Below, one piece after another: positions 19,219-30,557 of a DNA stretch of 64,000 bases. The position numbers and the translations under genes were made by a program. The notes beneath the pieces are model-generated. The model saw only the letters and a list, made by a program, of their open reading frames with translations. It was not told where the DNA came from and searched no databases. Source of the stretch: Macrostomum hystrix (lineage: Eukaryota; Platyhelminthes; Macrostomidae); the NCBI GenBank assembly GCA_950097015.1, contig CATNEN010000011.1, positions 6,040,001 through 6,104,000 of the forward strand. Direction: 5' to 3'. Numbering within the stretch: the first letter of the stretch is position 1; each line of letters starts with the position of its first letter.

Positions 19219-21230
19219 TCAGACGAGCTCAAGCGATGGCCAATTGGCGGCGTTGGTCTTCTTGAGCAGAATCTCCACTTTTGTGGGACGAATGTTCACA
19301 AACGACTGAGATGGGTCGATTTTCTGCAATGCGGAATCAGGAAATCACTGTGCAAATCTCACCTGTTACTGTCATATGATCTCCTTAGATATAGTAGTAG
19401 TATCTACTTACTACTCTTAAAACTACCCTTAAAACTCTCATTGTCTTCTCAAAATTCCTCTGTATTTTTTTATCCCCTTAGAAATCCTATATGTACTCTC
19501 ATTGTCTACTCGGAAATCTCACCTGTAAATCTCACCTCTCATTGTCCACTCGGAAATCACATGTATACACTCACTGCCTCCTTAGAAAACCCATGTGTAC
19601 ACTCACTGCCTCCTCAGATATCACATGTGTACACTCACTGCCTCCTCAGAAATCACATGTGTACACTCACTGCCTCCTCAGATATCACATGTGTACACTC
19701 ACTGCCTCCTCAGATATCACATGTGTACACTCACTGCCTCCTCAGAAATCACATGTGTACACTCACTGCCTCCTCAGATATCACATCTGTACACTCACTG
19801 CCTCCTCAGAAATCACATGTGTACACTCACTGCCTCCTCAGATATCACATGTGTACACTCACTGCCTCCTCAGATATCACATGTGTACACTCACTGCCTC
19901 CTCAGATATCACATGTGTACACTCACTGCCTCCTCAGAAATCACATGTGTACACTCACTGCCTCCGTAGAAAACCCATGTGTACACTCACTGCCTGCTCA
20001 GAAATCTCACCTGTACTCTCATCATTACCTTTAAAACCTTATCACAGCTCCATAAACAGAACTCCAGCCAGATCCCGAAGCCTACCTATCCCCATGACTC
20101 ACATCGTAAAGCACAAAGTCTCGCTGAAACTGACTTTGTCCAGCAGCGAACAGCAGTTTAACGGAGCAGCACACACGATTGGCTTCCACAGTGCAGTCCT
20201 CCGGTACGCACAATTTGGCGAACACATCGAGCGTGATGTAGCCCGCCTTGCCTTGGTGATGGTCGCAGCGACAGCTCGCCGCTGAGGGACCACCGTTCTC
20301 ATCTCTGGCAGCGTCCGCCTGCTTAGTCCAGCGGTGCTTGCCCTGCTCGCAGCCCTCCTGAGCCATGAAGTTGTCGAATTCCGTCGTCTTCCTCTGACAG
20401 CAACTCCAGTACTTCATGCCCTCGTGAAACACCGGCCCACCTGGATGATAATAGCACACCTGACGATCGGCCTGCGGACCCGTGAAGGTGGCCCGACAGC
20501 CGGAGTTCTTGCAGGCGGTGCCCATGGCAACTCCGCCAAACTCGCTGTCCCGATCGCCAGATTTGTTGGCTGCATTGGAGGCTGCCTTCTCCGCCTCGGC
20601 TTTGAGTCGCTCAGTGGTTTTGTCCAACTCAGCGAGTAACCGAGAATCAACCTTACTTATTAAAAGGTAGGTTTCTTCTTTCAGGTATGGGAACCTTCAG
20701 GTATGGGAACCTTCAGGTATGGGAACCTTCAGGTATGGGAACCTTCAGGTATGGGAACCTTCAGGTATGGGAACCTTCAGGTATGGGAACCTTCAGGTAT
20801 GGAAACCTTCAGGCATGGAAACCTTCAGGCATGGAAACCTTCAGGCATGGAAACCTTCAGGCATGGAAACCTTCAGGTATAATATTTTTACCTGCTTATT
20901 AAGGGCCACTTTCTCTTCATCCACCGGTGGTCGAATCGCGGGCTCAGATGATACGCTGACTGGTTTTCTGACCAGCACTGGCTCATTGTAGATCTCGGCA
21001 GATTTCTCCTGCTTAGGCTGAGGCGGCGGTTTCACGGGATTGTGGGGACCCTTGGCACAGCCGCGGATCTGCAGGAAGGTGGTGAAGTCCACAGAGCTCT
21101 TGTTGCAGCAGGACCATTTCTTGCCGCCATCGTGAAACACCGGGGCGCCTGGATGGAACAGGCAGGAGGTGTCAGTGTTGTTGGCCGGGTCAAATTGCTT
21201 GTCGCAGCCTTTGTTGTAACAGTTGAGCAT
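19219..21230 (-). CDS. CHORDC1: CHORDC1/morgana, HSP90 co-chaperone
   Basis: Three minus-strand exons, 21230-20892, 20651-20103 and 19323-19219, all meet at phase 0 and give 330 residues, essentially the length of the human protein. CHORD1 at residues 1-63 has the full zinc ligand set (C4, C9, C23, H26, C41, C42, C58, H63). CHORD2 is in exon 2 (GTACKNSGC to GCEQGKHRW) with the same spacing. A CS domain follows and is completed by the 105-bp last exon, ending TKVEILLKKTNAANWPSLEL before the stop, as CS domains of this family do. It would bind HSP90 in the cytosol and regulate centrosome/ROCK functions, as known for the family. Introns 1 and 2 are 240 and 779 bp and each holds a minisatellite. 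Acceptor AAGTAAG before exon 2 is non-ideal. No HSE was found upstream. Confidence 0.93.
19550..19990. repeat. 32-bp minisatellite in CHORDC1 intron 2
   Basis: Units of 32 bp beginning ACATGTGTACACTCACTGCC, alternating between a CAGATATC and a CAGAAATC ending. It fills most of the 779-bp intron. Open frames across it are artefacts. Confidence 0.9.
20687..20880. repeat. 16-bp minisatellite in CHORDC1 intron 1
   Basis: About 12 copies of GGGAACCTTCAGGTAT, changing to GGAAACCTTCAGGCAT in the right half. The same unit occurs twice in the intron of the neighbouring kinase gene (about 22843-22877). Confidence 0.9.
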
Positions 21231-22476
21231 TGTTTATTTTCGGTTTGGTGATTGTTTTCAGCTGAAAGTTTTTGTTTACGAAACAGAATTTTTGACTAAT
21301 TTTGGTATTTTAAAAAGTGGAAGAAATGTATTCGTGTTTCTAATGTAGACGTTGAAATTGAATGGAAACCTGGTTTCAGAAATCTAAGAAGTGATCTTCT
21401 TCAAAAAAATTACTTACAGTACTCAGTTTATTCAGTTTGAAAATTAAATGCTTTGCAAAACAGAGACTTATAATCAAGAGCTGTGAAACAGAAAATTTTA
21501 AAACCATACACGATTGCAGTTTTCATTGTCAGTTACTTTTTGTTGCAGAAAAAACGACAAAACGAAATCAAAGGATTGGGGAGGGAAATCCTAAATGAAA
21601 TCCTGAAAATTAGAATTAGATTATGAGGAAAGAAATCCCAAATATAGGATTTAGTTGCTTACACTAAATCCAGACGTTTAAAATCAAATGATTTAGGGAA
21701 GAATATATAATTGAGGATCTGATGATGGCGGCTTAAAACAGGTTAAAATAACAAGATAAGGGATTTGAATATTAAAAATCCCACTACAATTTAGAAGGGT
21801 TTATCTGTCTTATATAAAAAAGGAATTGTATGATAGACAGGTTTAAAAGTAGAACTACCGAGGGGGGATTTCCGTGACAATTTTTGGCTGCACCCGAACG
21901 GAGCAACGCAAGCTCACGAAACTCAAGAACACGGGCCAACTTTTTGTTGCGCATCTTCTTAAACAAGAAATAAATCACCAGCTCTTTAGAACTTCGAGAT
22001 ATTCAATGGTTCTGGCCGAAGGTCTGATTTTTCCTATAAGCGCCAGTGTATTTCATACACCCCTATACACGAATTAGCACTGCGCCTCCGTGAGGACTTG
22101 CCAGGCCTTCAAAATTGATCAGCATGTCACCCGAATGTGCCTGCATCATCTCCGTCTTCGGTGGTCACCTATCTTTATCTAGACGGACTGCTGGACCTTC
22201 AAGGGCTACAACAGGCAGAACTAGGCCACTATGGCCACCCTGACGTGAATTTATGCAATGTCACCGATCAAGCCTAAGTATTAGGCGCAGCTCAACCACA
22301 AGACGCTATCGCCTAGTCTGTCAACTAATCAGTCACCACCCAACGCTGCTAGCAGTCAGGCGCTGCCAATTTTTTTCTTTTAATTTTCGTTTTCATGGGT
22401 ATAAAAACGGGCGGCAAAATGGCTTGGTAGTCCTACTGTTAAAATGACAAGGCAATCCTTCCCAATGCAACCCCAG
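21231..22476. other. Intergenic, no gene supported
   Basis: This holds the promoter side of CHORDC1 (right of 21230) and the 3' side of the kinase gene. A plus-strand TATAAAAA string at about 22400 has no convincing gene behind it. Sequence from 21840 to 22260 is of higher complexity and may be an old transposon relic, but nothing conserved is readable. Confidence 0.4.
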
Positions 22477-23327
22477 TCACAATCCCATAGTTTGGCACGC
22501 TAGTCTAGCCAGCTGGAAGACAATCTCAACATCTCCATTGCCGTCAATTCGATGCAGTTGACCGATGCGTTGAAACTCGTCGATAACCGGCTGCGTGTCG
22601 GCTAGGAAAGATTGCAATCGTTTAGCCAGGGTGGCCGCATTGTCGTCCGCTCTGTTTCCGGTACGAGCCATGCAGCGCTTTGAACAGACATCGTCAGTCA
22701 CGTCGAAGAGTAGGACGCCAGTGGCTAAAGCGGGGCCGTCGGCAGTGCAGCTGCGCCAACCATTGAGATTGTCCAGATTGCGGGGAAAGCCGTCAATCAG
22801 GAAGCTGGCTGCTCCATCCTGAAGAAATGTGCATAAGAATTTAATGGAAACCTTCAGGTATGGAAACCTTCAGGTATGAATTTTAATCAATAATAATCTT
22901 TTTTCAGCACAAGCCTTATTATTTGCACAAAAGACAAAACAATTTCCATTACCTTTTTGCCACAAGAGAGAGCTGCCATTCTCTCTAGCAATAGTCGGCA
23001 GGTGATCTCAGAGGGCACAATTTGACCAGTTAGCATTCGGTTGGAAATGTCTCTGCCAGTTTTAGTGCCAGCTAATCGGGACAGCTCATGACGCAACAAC
23101 TCACCAGCTGAGATGTGAGCAAAGCCCAGCCTGCTAGCCAGCAACTGGCCTTGGGTGCCCTTGCCACTACCTGGCTTACCCAAAAGGAAGGCTACACGCC
23201 AGCATGGATTGGCTGTCCTACTGCCTGTGGTATTGGCTGATGAGTAGTATCTTAAGATTTTCTGACTGGCTAGTTTGTAGCCAGCAAATCTGCAGCTACC
23301 TTTAAGCAGTATAGTAACTGACCAATG
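22477..23327 (-). CDS. UMP-CMP kinase-like, probably mitochondrial
   Basis: Two minus-strand exons, 23327-22953 and 22818-22477, join at phase 0 (donor GTAATG, acceptor CTTCAG) and give 238 residues without an initiator. The core has the P-loop GKPGSGKGTQ, the NMP-binding GFAHISAGELLRHE, the CMP-specific FLIDGFPRNLDNLNGW, and the lid RCMARTGNRADDN, all typical of UMP-CMP kinases. It would phosphorylate CMP/UMP using ATP. Ahead of the core lie about 55 residues rich in K, R, S, L and without acidic residues, ending LRYYSSAN, which looks like a mitochondrial presequence. No ATG lies in frame in exon 1: an in-frame stop sits upstream of a good acceptor (TATTTCAG at 23328). The AUG must come from an unseen exon or a spliced leader. 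Confidence 0.85.
22843..22877. repeat. Two copies of the CHORDC1-intron minisatellite unit
   Basis: ATGGAAACCTTCAGGTATGG and a second adjoining copy lie inside the kinase intron. They match the 16-bp unit at 20687-20880 in the CHORDC1 intron. Confidence 0.75.
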
Positions 23328-24893
23328 CTGAAATATTTAATATTATATTATATTGCTGAAGTATATATTTATATAACTGAAACAATGAAGAAATAAACTG
23401 AAATCTACCCTACCCTATTTTGACTATAGGCCTAGTAATATAACTAAGAAAAATTAAATTATGAAATTGCAAACAAATTTTTAATTTAGTGAAAAAATGA
23501 AGAGTATATGTGCAATAATCTAGGACGCTAAAAACTAGATTTTTATGTATAAGTGTAGTTTACAATGTTTAGAACTTTATGGCAATGAAAAGTTGAATTT
23601 GCATCTAAAATGATAGTTTTTTTTCAAAACAAGCAACAATATTTTTTATATGAAGTTTTTTTATTTTTCTTCTTTTTTAATTTTATTTAAATGTAAGTTA
23701 AACTATGTTTCATAGGCCTATAGCCTAGTTATATACAAAGTTTGACTTAAAAGTATTTACCAAGTAACCAAGTACCAAGTAAGTAATACTTACTTGCCAC
23801 AGATCAAATGCCACAGAGGCCATTTATATGACTTTTGAAGAGGGCTTAAAGATGACATTAGTGACATTTTACTGCTCAGTAAAATGTCGCTAACATTTAA
23901 AATGGTATGTATAGCATTGAGCTTGGACTTTGCCCACAGACATTTTATCAAGCTAATATCAATGCCCATGGCCACATTGAAATCGGATGTTGTACATGCT
24001 GACTGGTGACTGCTGACCTGAGTTTAGCACCAATTTAAAAATTGTAATCTCACACAGCACTTTGTGAAAATGCAGTTTAAAGAGAAAAATAATTAAGCAT
24101 GCGAAAGTGCAAGATAGCCATTTCAGTTTTCAGATTGTTGGCATGGTATTTTCATGGTTATTTGAAATTTGCAAGTGATGCATATATAGATTTAAATTTA
24201 AATTTTTAATTACTTAAGTAATGCAGGCAAGGCACGCAATGTAGGCCGTACACTATCTAAATCTAATGCAATCGGCAATTGCCTAGACAATAAAATGTTT
24301 GATTTGAACAAACTTATTCTAGCAATAGAATATTTACAACACAGTATCAACGAATTAGGCTATAGCAGTTTCCATTAGAAAATACAAAACAAAACACATT
24401 ATTATACACCTTGATTGATAATGTTAGCAATGCAATGAGCAGCACACACGCTAGCACTCAACGCGATTTCTCGAAATTTCTAGAACTTCTAAGATATTAT
24501 TTGCACTTTTTATTAGTATAACAAGCATTTAATCTATAGACGATGCTTTTAAAGCATTTTCTTTCTTGAGTAAGTTTTAATAGAAAAAATATTTTAAGTG
24601 ATCGATTTTTTGCATAAGTAAGATTTATAAAGCTAAAGTAATTAATGTTATTGGGAACGTAATATACTTACTTTAGAACTTAAAGGCATCATTGATTACT
24701 TAAAAGAACTCGCTTGGGACAGTACTTTTTGTGGACGTGCAGATTAAGTTTTAACAGAAATGATACATTTTTTAGCTTCTCGCTACTTTAAGCGGACGAC
24801 ATGTCGATTAAGAAGTCAATCTAGCCAACCGATTATTTAATCGAGGCGCGCTTATCTTGCCCTAGCTGCAGCGATCGATAGAGGCGCCTGAAA
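23328..24893. other. AT-rich intergenic, short hairpins
   Basis: There is no coding signal. Short perfect hairpins occur at 23863-23888 (11-bp stem GACATTTTACT, 4-base loop) and about 23778-23798 (CAAGTAAGT / ACTTACTTG). It contains an isolated heat shock element, listed separately. Confidence 0.5.
24468..24485. promoter_or_regulatory. Isolated four-unit heat shock element
   Basis: TTCtcGAAatTTCtaGAA consists of four perfectly spaced alternating units. The nearest gene in a compatible direction is the kinase, whose first visible exon starts 1.14 kb away at 23327 (minus). No TATA box or gene lies immediately beside it. Confidence 0.5.
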
Positions 24894-25440
24894 TCTATAT
24901 ATATAAAAGTGAAAACTCTGTCTGTGTGTGTGTGTGTCTGTCTGTGTGTGTGCAACCTTTTGTCTTTATAGACGCCGAAACCGCTCAACCAAATCGCACC
25001 AAACTTTGCACATACCTAAAACCACCTACGCTGAGTGCAATAGGCTACTCAAATTCCCGAAAAATCATTTCCTTCCTGCTCAAAAGTGCAAAAAACTGCT
25101 CAAAAATCGTCAAAAAATCACTCAATTCGACATATCGTCGCCCCACTTTGTCAGATTTTCTCCAAGTTTGATCCACTTACACTTTACATGTTTTCCAACA
25201 ATGCTGTCAATTTTGAACATCTCTACTCAATCCAGAGCAAAGCTGCATCATCTCAAAGTGAGTCACTTTTTGTTTTCCGAGGACAGCCACCCCAACTCCC
25301 CTCCGCCACTCTGCGGGCCAAATTTTCATCTAACGGCCGCCGGCTAGCCGACACTTCCACTAGTCAAAAAATACTCGGCTAGCCGGGTGATTCCACGTGG
25401 ACCCACGGGGGGCTAGCCTTACTGGCGGTGGCCTTGGGGG
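24894..25440 (+). mobile_element. Helitron 5' end remnant
   Basis: Starts TCTATATATATAAAAGTG after an A, followed by a TGTCTG/TG microsatellite and a CAACC...GCTCAACCAAATCG block, a common Helitron 5' layout. At 25330-25425 it contains the palindrome block (CGGCTAGCCG twice) that recurs in reverse complement at about 48675-48765 beside a Helitron helicase fragment. No 3' terminus is recognised here. Confidence 0.55.
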
Positions 25441-27340
25441 AATTGCATTCCTAACCCACGTGCATGTAGTAAGAAACTATATAAATAACTTATTTCCAAA
25501 CATATAGGGAAGCCATTTTTACGGCGTAGTGTAGAATAACTTCGACTAAGTAGCTCAATGAGATACATGAGATACATACATGACAAGGCCATTTTTCAAA
25601 AGAAACCAAACTAGAATCCTTGTCCCTAGAACTCAAAGAACTCGATATGGAAAACTCTTGCATAATGAATTATAGCTTTTTGGCTAGAACGGCAAGTACT
25701 ATATACAAAACAGGCATATATGCATTTTAGAAATGAAATAGATGACAGATTAATAGAAAGGAGGAATGAAAAGAAAAAATGACAAAAAGTGAAAAAGTTT
25801 TATTTCGTCAATTACAAAAATCAGTAGTGGTTGGTAATCGAGCTAGGGACCTTCCGCATGCGAGGATTCAGCGCTACTCAACAATCTACACAGACTTGAT
25901 AGAAGTGAAGGGAAAAAATGTTATTATACTGGCTGGTAGAAAGCCCAACTTAAAAGTTCTTTATCGTTCTTAATCGTTCTTTCATTCTTATTTATTCTAT
26001 ACCGTAACAGTTGAACCTAAAATCTGTAATTTAGAAGATACAAGAGAGAATAAGTATACAATTATAAATATAGGAATGAATAAGTAGAAGCTAGGTATGT
26101 AAGTATGCATAATTTAAAAATTTGGCGCGTTCCGATGCACAAGATTGAGATTCTAAATAGAGGAAGAGGGACTGTGTTTCGTACATTAATAAGATAATAG
26201 TTTGGTATCTTATCTCCCTCCCGAGTTCCGGCCAACAAATGAATTAGTAATGAATTTCGATTGCTAGGGACCATTGAAAGGTTACACGATCGATCATAAC
26301 CAATTGTGAATTATTTGATATTTTTTTGTTTTCTGCAATCTAAATTCGAAATTTATTCATATACATTCTGTTTTTATTAAACGTTGCTTCATTTTGTGTT
26401 CATATGTGTTTATTTTGGTACGTCCCAATTCCTTCACGCAAACTAAACTCCCGGACGATAAAATGTTACGTAAACACGTTAAAACAAAACAAACGCTAAA
26501 AACAAAACGTAGAATTAGTAAAAAATCTCATTTTATTGCACAAAAATTAAAATTGCTTTAACAGTTTTTAGTTACAGACAAGCGCTTTATTGACTTAAAA
26601 TTTAAATTTTAAATTACAGTTTTTGCGGTTGTTTTATTCCTATCCAATATTCTATCCTATTCTATTGTAGTATAACTGGGTTTGAATGCCGCGAATTTAA
26701 ACAGTTTTACTACAGCAATTTAACGTCTTCAGTTTACACGCCGCGCCGCGCCTTACACTTACAATCGATTGCAGCGCGCTTTTCAAACTGGTGCGATTAT
26801 ATTTTAATTAGACAACGATTAAAATAATTTATAATTAATATTTGCATTATTTTCAAGGGTCATAAAAGTAGAAATTAATAACATAATAATGTTATTTGCA
26901 ATCGCTATAGTTACTGTATAGCAACAATTAAATATTTAGCGCAATTTTAAAAGAACATTTCCAGCCGCACTACACTATGCTATCCTAAACCGATTAGGTT
27001 ACTTGTGTTAATTATCTACTGATACTACTAGGCCTACTAGATAATAGATCTATTCTTAAATCTTTAATTTATTTTGAAGTCTCAGTCAAAAGCATTGCGA
27101 TTTTTTTGTCGCAGCGCATTTTTATTGCAAAATAGTAAATATAAAGTTTCTAATTAATTTAGATTAAATCGTCAAATTAGCTATTTGTTAAGGTAAGTAT
27201 GACCGTCAGTGCTTTCTATTCACTCATATTTTCCTTAAATATGTTGCCCGTAGTTGTATAGACAACTAATATAATTAATAATTTTTTATTAACCATGCTT
27301 CCAGGGCCTAGCTGTGTCCCATAGGAAGTGCTTATTCACA
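25441..27340. other. AT-rich intergenic with a tRNA-like SINE relic
   Basis: Around 25800-25890 the minus strand reads as a degenerate tRNA-like head (GAGTAGCGC, then CTCGATTACC in the B-box position). The rest is AT-rich low-information sequence with no exon on either strand. Confidence 0.4.
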
Positions 27341-27440
27341 TGGTCCTATGCTGATAATTTCAATTTTATCCACGTGGTCCTATGCTGATAATTTCAATTT
27401 TATCCACGTGGTCCTATGCTTATAATTTCAATTTTATCCA
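27340..27440. repeat. 38-bp direct repeat, about three copies
   Basis: Three near-identical units of about 38 bp beginning GTGGTCCTATGCTGATAATT are followed by a diverged fourth. Confidence 0.7.
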
Positions 27441-27539
27441 TATGAATCCATGCTCAAAATTTATGCTTATCTGCTGGTGTTTTGTTTTGCAATCAGTCCT
27501 AAAAACAGACTGGCTGGCTGCCTACATCGATCACCCTCA

Positions 27540-27871
27540 AACTGCAGCCAATTAAACCTGCCACAGAAAATGAATTCCACTGAGCAATGTAGAGAGCCTG
27601 GCACTTGCTGTCACAGCTAAGACCTGTGATTTCCTTTGGCAAATCAAAATCCCTCTGGGCTTTAAGACAGACAGACCCATCAATTGAAAAGGCAAGAATC
27701 TCATAACTTTAGTCTCCATGTAAAACGGAACAAAAAGGGAGCCTCACAGTGATATCACCTGCACAATTCTCTCTCACTAGCTGGCCTGAAGAATCAGCAA
27801 CAAAAGTTTTAGTGTTGGAGCACAATGCAATAAATCTAGGATTGCCTAGACTTTCCAGCTCACCAGACTGG
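27540..27871 (-). pseudogene. NHL-repeat-like coding remnant
   Basis: After an acceptor-like TTTATTCCAG (about 27872) the minus strand reads SGELESLGNPRFIALCS and FVADSSGQLVREN. An in-frame stop follows, then EILAFSIDGSVCLKA and EITGLSCDSKCQALYIAQ. Alternating 'GNP..IA....TFVADS..' and 'I.GLS.DS....LYIA' phrases fit NHL beta-propeller blades, as in TRIM/brat proteins. The internal stop and lack of flanking exons suggest a decayed copy. A short unrecognised intron at the stop is possible, but I could not find one that preserves the frame. Confidence 0.35.
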
Positions 27872-28440
27872 AATAAACATAATCCAACAATCATATGTAC
27901 AAAAACATTCAAGACACAATAGTTTTGATGACTATAGTTGGTTGTAGTGTCTCAAACAAACTTTTCTTGTACAACACTTAAGCATGCAGATAACGCCTAT
28001 GCCATATCTATCCATAGTGTGGATCATGTAGTGCAGACAAGAATTTTCCTGTGTGTATTTTCAGAAGTGGCATGCAGTGGTGTACAAATTGGTCAGTGGC
28101 CTGCATAATGCACACTACATAATTACACTGGCATGGCAATGTTGCCAATGCATTTATGCATGCAGCAAAAAACATATTCAACTTTTTTTTAAATCTATTG
28201 TATATTAACAGTATAAATAGAGAAACAAAAATTAACATTTGTCTCCACTTGATTTGTGTTGCCTATGGATGAGTTAGCTCTATGTAGCAATGTATGCAGT
28301 GCGCTGCACGTGGCCTACATCTTGAATGTGCATTGACTTCCAAGTTGCAGGTACTGCTTGACTGTTTTCACCTGCCTGTGACCAGTCACTTTACAGATAT
28401 TGGCATTTGAGTAACCAACATCAGAAAACTCCTTGCAGAG

Positions 28441-28577
28441 CTATTGCTGCGGCTGCCTCATGGAATGGTTGGAGCAGCAAATCAAACATGTCGACACCGG
28501 TGACGCCCATCTGAAGTGGTCCCAGACCCTCTGACTTGGCCACCAGCTGGAACATGTCCATGGCGGCAAGAAGGTCG
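28441..28577 (-). pseudogene. Methyltransferase-like exon fragment, copy a
   Basis: The minus strand encodes DLLAAMDMFQLVAKSEG and GPLQMGVTGVDMFDLLLQPF after an AG acceptor at 28578. It is a close duplicate of part of 39493-39830. The glycine-rich SAM-binding loop present in the other copy is absent here because homology begins at the acceptor. It is either a surviving exon or a transposed fragment; flanking exons were not found. Confidence 0.4.
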
Positions 28578-28825
28578 CTGCTGTTAGCGGCCTGATTATG
28601 CGAACATCCGATGGGATTCCAATTGCTCTAACAGACATTTGACATTGTTCTAAAATAAGAAAATGCAATGAAATTTACAGAATTTTATCATGTAGTCTAA
28701 AAATTTACTGCAACATGCTAACAAAATATGTGTTAAATTATATTCACCTCATTGAAATTGGAAGGAAATCCATGGAAGTAAAGACGAAAATTTTCAAAGT
28801 CGTTTCTGAAATATTTGTTTTTATA

Positions 28826-29830
28826 CGTAGGGTGTCCCAGAATTAGCGGGAAAAATCGATGCTCAGGCAAACTGGTGCAACATAGTTTATTGAAACTTAC
28901 GTCACTGATATATAAACATTCAGCAGTTCTAATGCTTTTTAAATCAAGTAAATATGTCAACTCATTAAAAAGTTTTAGCTAAAATTAGAACAAGGGGTAA
29001 GGGGTAGAGTTACACCAAGTCAAGGCCAGCGGAATCGGTCACGCAGCATCGCCATTGCTGACCTACTTCTTTGACTTAGCGGCAGGGAGCCTCCATGACA
29101 GACGCAGCGAGGAGGCGGCCGGTGCCGCCCATATCGCTAACCCCTGGCAGCATCGCCATCGCCGTCGACTGACGACTTTTCGACGAAGTCCCCCTTAGCT
29201 CGCAGCACTTAGTCCATCGCGTGAGAAGCGCATTGATGGCATCTGCATAAGCTCGACGCGGAATTTCGTGCAGCAGAACCCGCCTGAATTCACCTTCCAA
29301 GTTGTCGCGATGGTCAAAGATGCGCCCCCGCAGGTGCTTCTTTAACTGAGGGAAAATTGCGTAGTCGCAAGGAGCTAAGTCTGGTGAGTAGGGTGGGTGC
29401 GCAAGCAGATCAAAATTGAGTTCGTTGATACGATCAAGCGTTTTCTTGGCCGTGTGAGGTCGAGCGTTGTCGTGCAACAGGAGGTGAGGCTTCATCGCAG
29501 CCCTGCGCTTGTTGCGGATGTCTGATTTCATCTTAGTCAGCGTCTCCGTGTACCGGTCCGAGTTAACCGTGCTGTTAGGCCCAAGGAAGTCGATGGTCAG
29601 GGTTAGACCCAGAAGGGTCAGGTCAACCTTCTTGATCGAAGAAAAGGGTCAGCATGATCTTCTTGCAGTGCTGGTCTCGCTTCGCTTTCACAGGTGGATC
29701 TGAACCCTTCAACGCCCACACCTTGCTTTCTGCTTGGTCTCAGGGTCAAAGTGCGGTATCCAGGTTTCATTGCCGGTCACCAGATAGGGTGTATCTGGTA
29801 TTCGCTCGTATTTTAAGCGAATTTTTTTGA
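28826..29830 (-). pseudogene. Decayed mariner (Tc1/mariner) transposase
   Basis: The plus-strand left end, GGGTGTCCCAGAATTAGCGG, resembles mariner terminal repeats and abuts TA. The longest minus-strand frame (29531-29076) carries the second and third catalytic aspartates of a DD34D-type domain in LLHDNARPHTAKKTLDRIN and YSPDLAPCDYAIFPQLKKHL. Upstream, VTGNETWIPHFDPETKQ is readable in another frame: the first catalytic aspartate is replaced by asparagine (GNETW in place of the usual GDETW-type motif), and the frame then breaks repeatedly. The N-terminal DNA-binding domain and the other terminal repeat were not found. It is inactive. Confidence 0.8.
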
Positions 29831-30557
29831 AGTTCTGTAAATTCTGTAAATTACCGAACTAGGCTACAACAAGCAAAAACAATTACAGTTTAGCATATGA
29901 TAGCTGCCTAAATTCCTGATGTACATAAATATATATCTCGGCTCCATTAGTAAAAAACACTAACCTGGCAGTTCAATCGCCCAACAGGCTACCTTCTGCC
30001 GCATTCATTTGAGCTGAAATTGGTAGGGATATTATACTCAAATCGCCAGAAGTATAATATCGCCAACTTAAATACTAACGTTAGTTTCCCTTTTGATTAG
30101 TCAAGATTAGTAAACATAGAAGCACAGCCGTTAATTGGCTGCGAACTTTTAATATCTGATTCAATATTGGGAACACTTTGAACTGCAGACTTCACCTCTA
30201 AGTTGTTTAAAGTACTTATTGGTCTCAGTTGCTGCAAGCTGTTGAAACATGGCACAATGATTTCAACCGCTACAACATATTGAACAGAAACTACTTAAAA
30301 ATAAATGAAAACGAAAAGTAATAAATTCCAGATCTACCTATCAATCAGACGAGCCAAGAGCTTTCACCTTCAAAGGCATTTTCCGGTAGATTATTTAACT
30401 CTTAGTCGTTATGATTATATTATTATATATTTTGCGGTGCCCTAAAGTAGTGGATACAAATAATAAGGATTCAAATAGTCCTGGTCAAACATGATATTTG
30501 TTGCATTATTAAACTTCATTAAATCAAATTAAAGTAAGTACATTTTACTTATTTCAG
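29831..30557. other. AT-rich, probable 5' part of the KDZ element
   Basis: No coding sequence is seen. A KDZ 5' terminal inverted repeat is expected here, but no reverse complement of the 33570-33655 terminal block could be found. Confidence 0.35.

Noticed and set aside
21231-21700. A heat shock element upstream of CHORDC1
   Set aside because: GAA and TTC triplets are present but not in three consecutive 5-bp-spaced units.
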